Counted from the stretch's first letter, positions 17,833 through 27,031 are shown. The stretch is DNA of 64,000 bases from Drancourtella massiliensis (GCF_016900655.1 NZ_JACJKH010000004.1:110535-174534), one strand, 5' to 3'. Numbers and translations: made by a program. Notes: a model not told the origin generated them from the letters alone.

Positions 17833-18504
17833 ATGAATCAAAGAGCAGACAGCAGAAACGCAGGCACGTCCATGAGCGTGCGCAGCATGATCCAGGTGGC
17901 ATTATTCGGAGCAATTATCGTGATTTTGGCATTCACCCCTTTCCTCGGATACATCCCGCTTGGATTTACGAGAGCGACCATCATCCACATCCCGGTGATT
18001 ATCGGATCCATTCTGATGGGGCCGAAAAAGGGAGCGGTACTTGGATTTGTTTTCGGCGTGACCAGTTTTATCAACAACACGATGAACCCGACGGTGACAT
18101 CGTTTGTATTCACACCGTTTTATAACCTCGGAGAATTCAGCGGAGGGATCGGCAGCCTGATCATCTGCTTTATCCCGAGAGTTCTGGTCGGAGTGGTTCC
18201 ATATTATGTATATAAAGGAGTGAAAGCTTTGACCAGAAGTGAGAAAGTATCATCACCGGGACTGATTCTGGCAGGCATGTCCGGAGCACTGGTTAACACG
18301 CTGCTTGTGATGAATCTGATTTTTGTATTTTTCCGTGACGCCTACGCAAAGGCAAACGGCGTAGCAGAAAGCACGGTATACACATTTATTCTGTCCGTGA
18401 TCGGAATCAACGGGGTGCCGGAGGCCATTGTGGCGGCGGTCTTTACCCTTGGAATCGGAAAGATTCTGATGAAGAAAAATATCAGAGACAGACTGGGAGT
18501 TTAG
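17833..18504 (+). CDS. panT: Pantothenate ECF transporter substrate-binding protein
   Basis: 223 residues, six hydrophobic segments; LGYIPLGFTRATIIHIPVII and PKKGAVLGFVFGVTSFINNT are characteristic of ECF S-components of the PanT type. The position between coaBC and coaX supports pantothenate as ligand. It needs the EcfA-EcfA'-EcfT module located at 36.5 kb. AAGGAGG lies 7 bases before the ATG. Stop codon is 3 bases before coaX. Confidence 0.88.
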   Translation: MNQRADSRNAGTSMSVRSMIQVALFGAIIVILAFTPFLGYIPLGFTRATIIHIPVIIGSILMGPKKGAVLGFVFGVTSFINNTMNPTVTSFVFTPFYNLGEFSGGIGSLIICFIPRVLVGVVPYYVYKGVKALTRSEKVSSPGLILAGMSGALVNTLLVMNLIFVFFRDAYAKANGVAESTVYTFILSVIGINGVPEAIVAAVFTLGIGKILMKKNIRDRLGV

Positions 18505-18507
18505 AGT

Positions 18508-19275
18508 ATGATTTTAGCGATTGATATAGGAAATACAAATATCGTCATCGGATGTATGGAGGGAAACCGCTGCAGCTTTATCGAGCGGCTCTCCACCGTC
18601 CGGACGAAGACGGAACTGGAATATGCGATTGATATTAAAAATGTCCTGGACATCTACCATATCAATCCGCACGAGCTGGAAGGCGGAATCATTTCATCCG
18701 TGGTTCCTCAGATTACAAAGTCCTTCCGGCTTGCGGCCGAGAAGATCCTGAAGAAGGAGATTATGATTGTGGGAGCCGGCATCAGGACCGGACTGAATAT
18801 CCGGATGGACAATCCGGCGTCTCTTGGGGGCGATCTGGTTGTGGACGCGGTGGCCGGTCTTCAGGAATATAAACCTCCGATGCTGATCTTTGACATGGGG
18901 ACGGCAACAACGGTCAGCGTCATCGATGAGAACCGCTGCTATCAGGGCGGCATGATTTATCCGGGCGTGGGGGTATCACTGGATTCCCTGACGGCAAGGG
19001 CGGCACAGCTGTCCGGCATCAGTCTGGAAGCGCCGGAGCATCTGATCGGGAAAAATACGATCGAATGCATGAAGAGCGGGATTATCTACAGCAGTGCAGC
19101 GGCCATCGACGGAATCATCGACCGGATGAAAGAAGAGCTTGGCTCCGATGTGACAGTCATTGCTACAGGCGGACTTGCAAAAAAGATCGTGCCCCACTGC
19201 AGAAGAGAGGTCATTCTGGATGACGATCTGCTCTTGAAGGGGCTGTCGATTCTGTATCAGAAAAACAAGAAATAA
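18508..19275 (+). CDS. coaX: Type III pantothenate kinase
   Basis: 255 residues, ASKHA-fold kinase phosphorylating pantothenate. N-terminal ATP-binding DIGNTNIVIG, the GGDLVVDAVAG segment with a conserved catalytic Asp, DMGTATTVSV, and the C-terminal ATGGLAKKI adenosine motif. Three bases after panT, so co-transcribed. A 9-bp hairpin follows its stop. Confidence 0.95.
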   Translation: MILAIDIGNTNIVIGCMEGNRCSFIERLSTVRTKTELEYAIDIKNVLDIYHINPHELEGGIISSVVPQITKSFRLAAEKILKKEIMIVGAGIRTGLNIRMDNPASLGGDLVVDAVAGLQEYKPPMLIFDMGTATTVSVIDENRCYQGGMIYPGVGVSLDSLTARAAQLSGISLEAPEHLIGKNTIECMKSGIIYSSAAAIDGIIDRMKEELGSDVTVIATGGLAKKIVPHCRREVILDDDLLLKGLSILYQKNKK

Positions 19276-19284
19276 ATCAGGGAA

Positions 19285-19306
19285 GCCGCGGTCAAAAGAC
19301 CGCGGC
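19285..19306 (+). terminator. hairpin after coaX
   Basis: Perfect GC-rich 9-bp stem GCCGCGGTC/GACCGCGGC with an AAAA loop (19285-19306). No proper U tract follows, so termination may be inefficient or factor-assisted. Confidence 0.5.
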
Positions 19307-19348
19307 AGTATTATGGAATGAGACATCATCAAAAAGGGGGAACGGACT

Positions 19349-20722
19349 TTGAAGAAAAACAAGTATGAAATTGACATGTGCAATGGCTCCATTATGGACA
19401 AGCTGGTGACTTTTGCCTTTCCGCTGATGCTGACCAGCATTCTGCAGCTTATGTTTAATGCAGTAGATATCATTGTAGTGGGAAGATTCAGCGGAAGCCA
19501 GGCTCTGGCGGCAGTAGGCTCCACATCCGCACTGATTAATATTTTCACGAACCTGTTTATTGGAATTTCGCTGGGCGCCAACGTACTTGCAGCCCGTTAT
19601 TATGCGGCCGGGAAAGACCGGGAAATGTCAGAAGCAGTACACACAGCTATTACTCTGGCCCTGATCAGCGGAATCGTTATGGCATTTGTAGGAGTGGCAG
19701 CGTCCAGACTTGCGCTTTCCCTGATGGGAACGCCGGACGACGTCATTGACCAGTCGGTACTGTATATGAAGATTTACTTCATGGGCATGCCGTTTTTTAT
19801 GCTTTACAACTACGGCGCCTCCATCCTCCGGGCTGTGGGAGACACAAGAAGACCGCTGTATTTTCTGATTGCGGCCGGGCTGACCAATGTGGTGCTGGAT
19901 CTTCTGCTGGTTATCGTAATCCCGCTGGATGTGGCAGGCGTTGCCATCGGTACGGTGGCTTCCCAGATGATTTCCTGTATTCTGGTTATCCGGTGCCTGC
20001 ATCAGTCCGACGGAAGCTACCAACTGCGGTTTTCCAGACTGACGGTGAAAAAGGAGCATCTTGTGCGGATCCTTCAGGTGGGAATTCCTGCCGGAATCCA
20101 GAGTACCGTCATCAACTTTTCCAACGCCCTGTTGCAGTCCTCGGTCAATTCATTCGGATCCACTGCCATGGCAGGGTACACGGCGGCAAACAACATCATC
20201 GGATTTTTGTATTCCGCAGTCAATGCAGTAACCCAGGCATGCATGAGCTTTACAAGCCAGAACTACAGTGTCGGTAAGCAAAAACGGATGGACAGGGTTC
20301 TTCTGGACTGCATCATTTTGACAGTCAGCGTATCCGCGCTCATGGGAATCGGGGCCTACGTTTTCGGAGGACAGCTTCTTCAGATCTATACGGCAGAGCC
20401 GGAAGTCATTCAGTGCGGCCTGGAAGTACTGTCCATCACAACGGTACCTTATTTTCTCTGCGGCATCATGGACCTGTTCCCGGGAGCCCTGCGGGGAATG
20501 GGACACTCCGCGGTGCCGATGATCTTATCCGTCATCGGAACGGTGGGAACACGAATCGTCTGGATTTACCTGTTCTTCCCGCACCACAGATCTCTGTACT
20601 TTCTGTTCATTTCCTATCCGGCATCCTGGATTCTGACTATCATCATGCAGGCAGTCTGTTTCTATTTTGTGAGGAAACAGTGTAAGCTGGAGATGCATTT
20701 AAACAGTGCGGAAGAAGTATAA
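19349..20722 (+). CDS. MATE-family multidrug/cation antiporter
   Basis: 457 residues, twelve predicted helices in two homologous halves (MDKLVTFAFPLMLTSILQLMFNAVD and the second-half VGIPAGIQSTVINFSN). Initiates at TTG (19349) behind AAAGGGGG, giving MKKNKYEIDMCNGS, the normal family N-terminus. Exports drugs or metabolites using an ion gradient; substrate unknown. Convergent with another MATE gene that is a different lineage, not a recent duplicate. Confidence 0.9.
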   Translation: MKKNKYEIDMCNGSIMDKLVTFAFPLMLTSILQLMFNAVDIIVVGRFSGSQALAAVGSTSALINIFTNLFIGISLGANVLAARYYAAGKDREMSEAVHTAITLALISGIVMAFVGVAASRLALSLMGTPDDVIDQSVLYMKIYFMGMPFFMLYNYGASILRAVGDTRRPLYFLIAAGLTNVVLDLLLVIVIPLDVAGVAIGTVASQMISCILVIRCLHQSDGSYQLRFSRLTVKKEHLVRILQVGIPAGIQSTVINFSNALLQSSVNSFGSTAMAGYTAANNIIGFLYSAVNAVTQACMSFTSQNYSVGKQKRMDRVLLDCIILTVSVSALMGIGAYVFGGQLLQIYTAEPEVIQCGLEVLSITTVPYFLCGIMDLFPGALRGMGHSAVPMILSVIGTVGTRIVWIYLFFPHHRSLYFLFISYPASWILTIIMQAVCFYFVRKQCKLEMHLNSAEEV

Positions 20723-20730
20723 GAAAAGAA

Positions 20731-20765
20731 AAACGAGGAAGCCGGATGTACCGGTTTCCTCGTTT
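20731..20765. terminator. bidirectional terminator between the two MATE genes
   Basis: AAACGAGGAA plus CCGG (20731-20745) pairs with CCGG and TTCCTCGTTT (to 20765). Symmetric A- and T-rich ends serve both convergent genes. Confidence 0.85.
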
Positions 20766-20767
20766 GT

Positions 20768-22147
20768 TTATCGGGAAGAATCGTATTCGTTTGTATTATG
20801 ATAGGTCCGGAAAATGTGCCGGAGCATCAGGATTGCACAGATGCAGAGAATAAATTCCGCTGTACACTGCGCGTAAGCCAGTCCGTAGAGCGGGAAAATC
20901 ATATTCAGGATCAGAAGTGCCGGAATCTCCAGGATCAGCTTCCGCATGACCGCAAACAGAAGAGCATATCTTCCGAATCCCAGTGCCTGGAAGACACCCA
21001 CTGCCAGGAAGTCCACGCTGATAAAGCAGATGCCAAGTCCGAATCCATGGAGGAACCGGGTTCCGTATGCGATGATCGCTTCATTGTTCATAAACAGGCT
21101 GATGAGCCGTCCGGCATTGATATAATAAAGAACCGTCACTACTGCAAGGACCGGGACGATCAGCTTCAAGGCAAAGAGAATGGTATCTTTCATCCTTCTC
21201 CGGTTGCCGGAAGCAAAGTTATAGCTTACAAGCGGCATGATTCCCTGGGAGAATCCCATTGCCACCTGCATCGGAACCATGTAGATCTTGTAGGCGATTC
21301 CCATGGCGGCCACGGCGTCCGCCCCGTAGGCGGATGTAAAATTGTTCAGTACCGTCATTCCGGTCACATTGAGCAGGTTCTGGATGGAAGCCGGGATGCC
21401 GACACCGCAGACCTCCCTGATGATCTGGCGCTTGATCCGGAATTTCTTTGGATTGATGCAGACAAAGGTATTTCCCCGTTTTACATAAAGAAGAACGAAA
21501 AAATACAGGCAGGCCACACAGTTGGAAATACAGGTGGCAAGTCCGGCGCCTGCCGCACCCATGTGGAAGCCCCACGGAAGAATGAAAATCGGGTCCAGAA
21601 TCATATTCAGGATACATCCGCTCATCGTCCCGATGCTGGCATGAAGGGCCGCACCTTCCGAGCGGACCAGATAGGCCATGACGACATTCAAAATGGAAGG
21701 GGCTGCTCCAAGATAAACTGTCCAGAACATATATCCCTGAGTGGCGGCACGTGTCGTCTCATCCGCCCCGATCAGGGTCAGTAAAGGTCCGTGAAACAGT
21801 CCGCACAGCAGACCGAATAGCACTCCGCAGATCAAAGAGCAGTAAAATCCAAAAGCTGAACTTTCCGATACCACTTCATAGTCCTTTCGTCCAAGCGCCC
21901 GGCTCATCATGCTGGATGTTCCAACGCCAAACAGGTTGTTGATGGCATTAAACGCAAGCAACACCGGAGCGGCAAGGGAAACTGCGGCATTTTCCACCGG
22001 ATTGTTGAGCATTCCCACGAAATAGGTGTCCGCCATGTTGTAAAGCACCATGACAAGAGAACTGAAAATCATGGGAACCGACAGCTTGGCAACTGCCGAG
22101 GGGATTGATGCCTTTTCAAACAGCACAATCTTTTCATTTTCTTCCAT
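20768..22147 (-). CDS. MATE-family efflux protein
   Basis: 459 residues with the MATE fold; FEKASIPSAVAKLSVPMIFSSLVMVLYNMADTYFVG is standard for the NorM/DinF-like clade. Start MEENEKIV at 22147 follows GAGGAGG. The reading frame continues upstream for 47 codons without a stop, across a terminator-like hairpin, but no ribosome-binding site supports that extension. Expression appears attenuated by the leader hairpin. Confidence 0.9.
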   Translation of the reverse strand: MEENEKIVLFEKASIPSAVAKLSVPMIFSSLVMVLYNMADTYFVGMLNNPVENAAVSLAAPVLLAFNAINNLFGVGTSSMMSRALGRKDYEVVSESSAFGFYCSLICGVLFGLLCGLFHGPLLTLIGADETTRAATQGYMFWTVYLGAAPSILNVVMAYLVRSEGAALHASIGTMSGCILNMILDPIFILPWGFHMGAAGAGLATCISNCVACLYFFVLLYVKRGNTFVCINPKKFRIKRQIIREVCGVGIPASIQNLLNVTGMTVLNNFTSAYGADAVAAMGIAYKIYMVPMQVAMGFSQGIMPLVSYNFASGNRRRMKDTILFALKLIVPVLAVVTVLYYINAGRLISLFMNNEAIIAYGTRFLHGFGLGICFISVDFLAVGVFQALGFGRYALLFAVMRKLILEIPALLILNMIFPLYGLAYAQCTAEFILCICAILMLRHIFRTYHNTNEYDSSR

Positions 22148-22201
22148 TTCAAAAACCTCCTCATATCTTTTGTACCTAATCGAAGTAAGGTATTTCATTC
22201 C

Positions 22202-22230
22202 ACAAAAAAGAATCCTGTCTGAAGGATTCT
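22202..22230 (-). terminator. leader terminator (attenuator) of the MATE gene
   Basis: On the minus strand AGAATCC, 8-base loop, GGATTCT, then six T residues (22230 down to 22202), 55-83 bases before the MATE start codon. The upstream leader contains a possible competing pairing around 22235-22275. No known riboswitch consensus was recognised. Confidence 0.6.
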
Positions 22231-22350
22231 CTGCGCACAGCCGCTTCCATTCCCCTGGAAAACGGGTGACATATACCCAGTATATCATACTGAGGGAAAA
22301 AGAAAAAGGATTCGGAGGTGAAAAAGCGGGAGAATTCCCTTTATAGACGT

Positions 22351-22397
22351 CCCCTTTCTGTGTTATGATAGTATCTGTACTATCGAACAGAAAGGGG
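22351..22397 (+). promoter_or_regulatory. nested inverted repeat covering the ribosome-binding site
   Basis: Outer arms CCCCTTTCTGT (22351-22361) and ACAGAAAGGGG (22387-22397); inner arms GATAGTA (22367-22373) and TACTATC (22378-22384). The right outer arm is the Shine-Dalgarno AAAGGGG of the next gene. A -10-like TATGAT overlaps at 22364-22369. Either an operator or, if transcribed from upstream, an SD-masking hairpin. Confidence 0.6.
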
Positions 22398-22406
22398 TAT
22401 TTTCAT

Positions 22407-25121
22407 ATGGAAGATACGTCTGGAAATAAAGACAAACAGATTTGTCTCGGTCTGGTCGCCCACGTGGATTCGGGAAAGACGACGCTGGCCGAGAGTATTT
22501 TATATCAGAGCGGACAAATCCGGACGCTTGGAAGAGTCGATCATAAAGATGCGTTTCTCGATACCTACGAGCTGGAAAAGGACCGCGGCATTACGATTTT
22601 TTCCAAACAGGCACAGACCGTGATCGGGGACAGGCAGGTGACGCTCCTGGATACGCCGGGCCACGCAGATTTTTCCGCGGAGATGGAACGAACCCTTCAG
22701 GTACTGGATTATGCGGTGCTGGTGATCAGCGGGGCGGACGGCGTCCAGGGACAGGTGCGCACCCTCTGGACCCTGCTGGACCGGTATGAGATTCCGGTTT
22801 TTCTTTTTGTAAACAAGATGGACCAGCCGGGGACGGACCGGACGGCCCTTCTGCAGGAACTAAAGAAAGAGCTGGACGAGCGGTGTGTGGACTTTGGCAA
22901 AGACCAGAGCCGGGAGGAACTGTTGGAAAATATCGCAGTGTGCGAAGAATCTCTTCTGGAATATTATCTGGAGACCGGAGAGATCGAGGATGAGGCGGTA
23001 AGGACTCTGATCCGGGAGAGAAAGCTGTTCCCGTGCTGCTTTGGATCTGCATTGAAGATGCAGGGAGTGGAGGAATTCCTTCAGGTATTTGACACCTTTA
23101 CAACCGCACCATCCTATCCGGATGTCTTCGGGGCAAAGGTCTACAAGATTGCAAGAGATCCGTCCGGGACCCGCCTGACCTATCTGAAAATCACCGGCGG
23201 GACACTGAAAGTCAAGGACATTTTAAGGGGCAGAAAACAGCAGGACCCGGAAGAGACCTGGGAGGAAAAGGTTCATCAGATCCGGATTTACTCCGGTGCC
23301 TCCTATCAGGCGGTGGAGGAGGCTTCCGCCGGGATGGTCTGCGCCGTGGCGGGACTGGATTCCAGCTGGTCCGGGGAAGGACTTGGAATGGAGGAGGACG
23401 CCCAGGTGCCGATGCTGGAGCCGGTGCTCTCCTATCAGATCCTTTTCCCGGACGGGGAGGACGTTCACCTGATGCTTCTGAAACTCCGGCAGCTGGAGGA
23501 GGAAGTACCGGAACTGCACATCGTATGGAATGAGCAGGCCGAAGAGATCCATGTCCAGGTGATGGGCGAGGTTCAGATCGAAATCCTGAAAAGCATGATT
23601 GAAGAGCGGTTCGGCGTCCGTGCCGAATTTGGCTCCGGAAGCATTGTATACAAGGAAACCATTACGAAGAAAGTAGAAGGGGTGGGCCACTTTGAGCCCC
23701 TCCGCCACTATGCGGAAGTCCATCTGATTCTGGAACCGGGTGAGCGGGGCAGCGGACTCGTTCTCGACAATCAGTGCAGCGACGATGTGCTGGATAAGAA
23801 CTGGCAGCGTCTGATCCTGACCCATCTGGCAGAGCGGAAGCATCCAGGAGTTCTGACCGGATCGGAAATCACCGATCTGAAAATCACCCTGGCATCCGGA
23901 AGAGCCCACCAGAAACATACAGAAGGCGGAGACTTCCGGCAGGCGACGTACCGCGCTGTCCGGCAGGGACTGATGAAGGCGGAAAGTATCCTGCTGGAAC
24001 CGGTCTACGACTTTATTCTGGAAGTCCCGCAGGAATCCATCGGGCGAGCTATGACGGACATCCAGAAGATGGGCGGCTCCTTTGCGCCTCCGGAGCAGGA
24101 GATGGACCACGCCGTCCTGCGCGGCAGCGTTCCCGTATCGGAGCTTCAGGGATACCAGATGGAAGTCATTGCCTATACGAAAGGGCTTGGAAGGATGTCC
24201 TGCACTCTGAAAGGGTACGAGCCATGCCACAATGCGGAGGGAATCATCGAGGCGGCAGGATACCGGCCGCAGCTGGATGCGGACAACCCGGCGGGATCCG
24301 TATTCTGTGCCCATGGTGCCGGATTTTATGTGGAGTGGGATCAGGTAGAAAATTATATGCATCTGGAAAGCTGCCTGAAAGAAGAAAAACCCTGGGAAGA
24401 AGCGGCCGCACCCCGTTCCTATACCCTGACCTCCAGTTACGGCTGGGGAGACGAGAAAGAACTGGAAGAGATCTTTAACCGTACCTACGGGTCCGGCCAG
24501 GAACGAAAATACGGATACCAGAAACAAAAAAACAAAACCCTTTCCAGGGCGCCGAAGACCGTCTACGCGAAAAAGAAGGAGGAGGAAGAATACCTCCTTG
24601 TAGACGGCTATAACATTATCTTTGCGTGGGAGGAATTAAAAGAGCTGTCCAAAATCAATATCCAGGCGGCAAGAGATAAACTGATGGATATCCTGAGCAA
24701 TTATCAGGGTTTCAAAAAGCAGACCCTGATCCTTGTATTTGACGCCTACAAAGTGGAAGGACATCCGGGTGAGGTACAGAAGTACCACAATATCTATGTC
24801 GTCTACACAAAAGAAGCTGAGACAGCGGATCAGTATATCGAAAAGACGGTACATAAAATCGGCCGTACCCACCAGGTGACTGTCGCCACATCGGACGGAC
24901 TGGAGCAGATCATCATCATGGGACAGGGCGCAAGAAGGCTTTCTGCAAAAGGACTGAAGGAAGAAATCGAACAGGCCAGTATCGAGATCAGGGAAACGTA
25001 TCTGGACCACCAGGACACAAAAGGGAAAACCTATCTCTTCGACCAGCTCTCCGAAGAGATGACCGATTTCATGGAGGAGATCCGGCAGGGAAGGAAAGCT
25101 GCCAGAAAAGAAACGCCATAG
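22407..25121 (+). CDS. Tet(M)/EF-G-like translational GTPase fused to a YacP/Rae1-like NYN domain
   Basis: 904 residues. Residues 1 to about 640 follow the ribosomal-protection-protein/EF-G plan: P-loop AHVDSGKT (18-25), DRGITI switch, DTPGH (82-86), NKMD (136-139), then domains II-V (domain IV AHQKHTEGGDFRQAT, domain V VSELQGYQMEVIAYTKGLG). From about 728 a second domain begins, LLVDGYNIIFAW, with ETADQYIEKTVHKIG and VATSDGLEQ, the acidic signature of NYN/PIN nucleases of the YacP (Rae1) family. Tet(M) is about 640 residues, so the C-terminal 180-190 are an added module. Start at 22407 follows AAAGGGG; inferred role is ribosome rescue or protection with A-site mRNA cleavage. Confidence 0.9.
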   Translation: MEDTSGNKDKQICLGLVAHVDSGKTTLAESILYQSGQIRTLGRVDHKDAFLDTYELEKDRGITIFSKQAQTVIGDRQVTLLDTPGHADFSAEMERTLQVLDYAVLVISGADGVQGQVRTLWTLLDRYEIPVFLFVNKMDQPGTDRTALLQELKKELDERCVDFGKDQSREELLENIAVCEESLLEYYLETGEIEDEAVRTLIRERKLFPCCFGSALKMQGVEEFLQVFDTFTTAPSYPDVFGAKVYKIARDPSGTRLTYLKITGGTLKVKDILRGRKQQDPEETWEEKVHQIRIYSGASYQAVEEASAGMVCAVAGLDSSWSGEGLGMEEDAQVPMLEPVLSYQILFPDGEDVHLMLLKLRQLEEEVPELHIVWNEQAEEIHVQVMGEVQIEILKSMIEERFGVRAEFGSGSIVYKETITKKVEGVGHFEPLRHYAEVHLILEPGERGSGLVLDNQCSDDVLDKNWQRLILTHLAERKHPGVLTGSEITDLKITLASGRAHQKHTEGGDFRQATYRAVRQGLMKAESILLEPVYDFILEVPQESIGRAMTDIQKMGGSFAPPEQEMDHAVLRGSVPVSELQGYQMEVIAYTKGLGRMSCTLKGYEPCHNAEGIIEAAGYRPQLDADNPAGSVFCAHGAGFYVEWDQVENYMHLESCLKEEKPWEEAAAPRSYTLTSSYGWGDEKELEEIFNRTYGSGQERKYGYQKQKNKTLSRAPKTVYAKKKEEEEYLLVDGYNIIFAWEELKELSKINIQAARDKLMDILSNYQGFKKQTLILVFDAYKVEGHPGEVQKYHNIYVVYTKEAETADQYIEKTVHKIGRTHQVTVATSDGLEQIIIMGQGARRLSAKGLKEEIEQASIEIRETYLDHQDTKGKTYLFDQLSEEMTDFMEEIRQGRKAARKETP

Positions 25122-25129
25122 GTCTATTG

Positions 25130-25166
25130 AAAAGACGGAACAAGGGACAGCCCGTTCCGTCTTTTT
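25130..25166 (+). terminator. intrinsic terminator after the GTPase-NYN gene
   Basis: AAAAGACGGAAC (25130-25141) pairs with GTTCCGTCTTTT (25154-25165) followed by T residues; 9 bases after the stop. Confidence 0.88.
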
Positions 25167-25451
25167 CATACATGAACACGTAGAATATTTTAAAAAGTTT
25201 AGAAAGAATTCTCAGATTTTTTATGGAGTTATCCAGGTCACTGTGATAAGATAACACTATCTGAAAAGCATTCTGCTTTTCTCATTCAACGGCGTTCGCC
25301 GGATTATCCAATCAATCAAACTGAATACGGCAGAGACATCTGTCAGAAAAGAACAGACCTTTTCGGCTTTCACGGATTATGGTACACTGTAGAAAGAAGA
25401 ACAGTTCCTTATCAGGCAGATGCAAAAGCCATCTCAGAAAGGAGACTGTCT
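25167..25451 (+). other. intergenic region before the Rpn gene
   Basis: No gene seen in about 285 bases. It holds two small perfect hairpins, GAAAAGCA/TGCTTTTC (25263-25281) and CGGCG/CGCCG a little downstream, and a TACACT -10-like box about 60 bases before the next start codon. No known RNA family was recognised. Confidence 0.5.
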
Positions 25452-26369
25452 ATGAGAACAAATGAAACCAATCAAAAAATCACAAACGGCCAGGAAGAAT
25501 TTATCATGAAACCCTATGTGGACTGGTGTTTCAAAGAGCTGATGCGCAATCCAAAGACGAGACAGGGATTTATTGCAGTGCTGCTGAAAGTCCCACCCGA
25601 AGAAATCGGCGAGACGATTCTGCTGAAAAATGAGCTTTCCCGGCGGTCCGAAGAGGAAAAACAGGGCATCCTGGATGTACACGTCCTTTTACGGAACGGA
25701 ATTCAGATCGACATGGAGATGCAGGTTGCCTATGTGGATTACTGGGACGAGCGGCAGATGTTTTATCTGTGCAAGATGTTTGCCGATCAGCTGAAAAAAG
25801 GAGAAGGGTATGAGAAACTTCAGAAGTGCATCCAGGTCGGAATCCTGAATTTCACATATTTCCATGATGATGACATCAGTTACCACGTGATCAATTTTCG
25901 GGATAACAAGACCATGAAGCTGTACAGCGATAAGATGGAGATTCAGATTCTGGAACTGCCCAAGATACCGGAAGGTTATCAGGATCCGGACGGGATTGTA
26001 GCATGGATGAAATTCTTCCGGGGGCCGGACAAAAAGGAGATGGAAGAATTGGCAAAAGAAAATCCATATTTGGAAGAGGCATACGAAGACCTGTTGGAAA
26101 TGAGCCAGGATGAAGAAAAAAGGCGCGAATATGAAGCGAGGGAACGGGCGATCCGCGACTATGAGCATTTCAAACATGCGGCAGAGCGTGCAGCAGAGCG
26201 CGCACTCAAGGAGGGACACGAAAAAGGAATGCGCCAGGGAATCCAGGAGGGAATTCAACAGGGAATTCAACAGACATTAATTGATTTGTATCAGAAGCAG
26301 GTGCTGACCGTGGAACAGGCGGCCGTGGAATGTGGAATGACGGTGGAGGAATTCCAAAAACTTCTTTAA
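25452..26369 (+). CDS. Rpn-family PD-(D/E)XK nuclease (transposase_31-like)
   Basis: 305 residues. The PD-(D/E)XK core is visible as D75 (GILDVHVLL) and E89-x-Q91 (QIDMEMQ), the E-x-Q form typical of Rpn/PDDEXK_2 proteins. The C-terminus is charged, then has EGHEKGMRQGIQEGIQQGIQQ-type Gly-Gln repeats before VLTVEQAAVECGMTVEEFQ. Family members promote RecA-independent recombination and are often multicopy in gut Firmicutes. ATG follows AAAGGAGA. Tandem 12-base GGAATTCAACAG units (26250-26273) encode part of the repeat and could slip. Confidence 0.82.
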   Translation: MRTNETNQKITNGQEEFIMKPYVDWCFKELMRNPKTRQGFIAVLLKVPPEEIGETILLKNELSRRSEEEKQGILDVHVLLRNGIQIDMEMQVAYVDYWDERQMFYLCKMFADQLKKGEGYEKLQKCIQVGILNFTYFHDDDISYHVINFRDNKTMKLYSDKMEIQILELPKIPEGYQDPDGIVAWMKFFRGPDKKEMEELAKENPYLEEAYEDLLEMSQDEEKRREYEARERAIRDYEHFKHAAERAAERALKEGHEKGMRQGIQEGIQQGIQQTLIDLYQKQVLTVEQAAVECGMTVEEFQKLL

Positions 26370-26509
26370 AATTGGTTTGGACGGATCAGGAACAGAACGA
26401 AGAGTTTTTTATACCGGATGTGGTTTTGATGGGGAGTCCGAATACACCTTATCCGCGCTCCTGGAAAAAGCATCAGGAAGAGAACAATTTGCATAAGGAG
26501 GACATAAAT

Positions 26510-27031
26510 ATGAAAACAATCTATTTTGCTGGAGGGTGCTTCTGGGGAATGGAAGCATTTATGAAAAAGCTGCCGGGTGTTGCAGAGACGACGGCCGGAT
26601 ATGCCAATGGCAGAACGGAGAATCCGACGTATCAGGAGGTCTGCAGCAATACGACAGGGCACGCGGAGACGGTGAAGGTCGTGTATGATCCGGAACAGAT
26701 TTCCCTGGAACTGTTATTAAAAGCCTTTTTCAAGGTTGTGGATCCGACGGAGCTCAACCGGCAGGGCGGTGACGTTGGGGAACAGTACCGGAACGGCATC
26801 TATTATGTGGATGTAGAGGACCGGCCCGTGATTGAGGCGGCAATCGAGAAGGAGAAGCAGAAGTATGCAAATCCGGTTGTGACAGAATGCATGCCCCTTG
26901 CCTGCTTTTATGATGCAGAAGAATACCATCAGGATTACCTGGATAAGAATCCGGCCGGCTACTGCCATATCAACCTGCTGGATGCGGACGAATTCATTGC
27001 AGAAGAAATGGGAGAGGAAAGTATATGTTAA
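26510..27031 (+). CDS. msrA: Peptide-methionine (S)-S-oxide reductase
   Basis: 173 residues. Catalytic C10 in the AGGCFWGMEAFM motif near the N-terminus; TAGYANGRTENPTYQEVCSNTTGHAE and AEEYHQDYLDKNP complete the MsrA fold. Repairs oxidised methionine in the cytoplasm. Start at 26510 follows AAGGAGG; an upstream in-frame extension through the 140-base gap lacks an SD and is rejected. Overlaps the next gene by 7 bases. Confidence 0.96.
   Translation: MKTIYFAGGCFWGMEAFMKKLPGVAETTAGYANGRTENPTYQEVCSNTTGHAETVKVVYDPEQISLELLLKAFFKVVDPTELNRQGGDVGEQYRNGIYYVDVEDRPVIEAAIEKEKQKYANPVVTECMPLACFYDAEEYHQDYLDKNPAGYCHINLLDADEFIAEEMGEESIC

Noticed and set aside
23223..24527. 434-codon minus-strand frame inside the GTPase-NYN gene
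   Set aside because: Antisense shadow; no recognisable domain.
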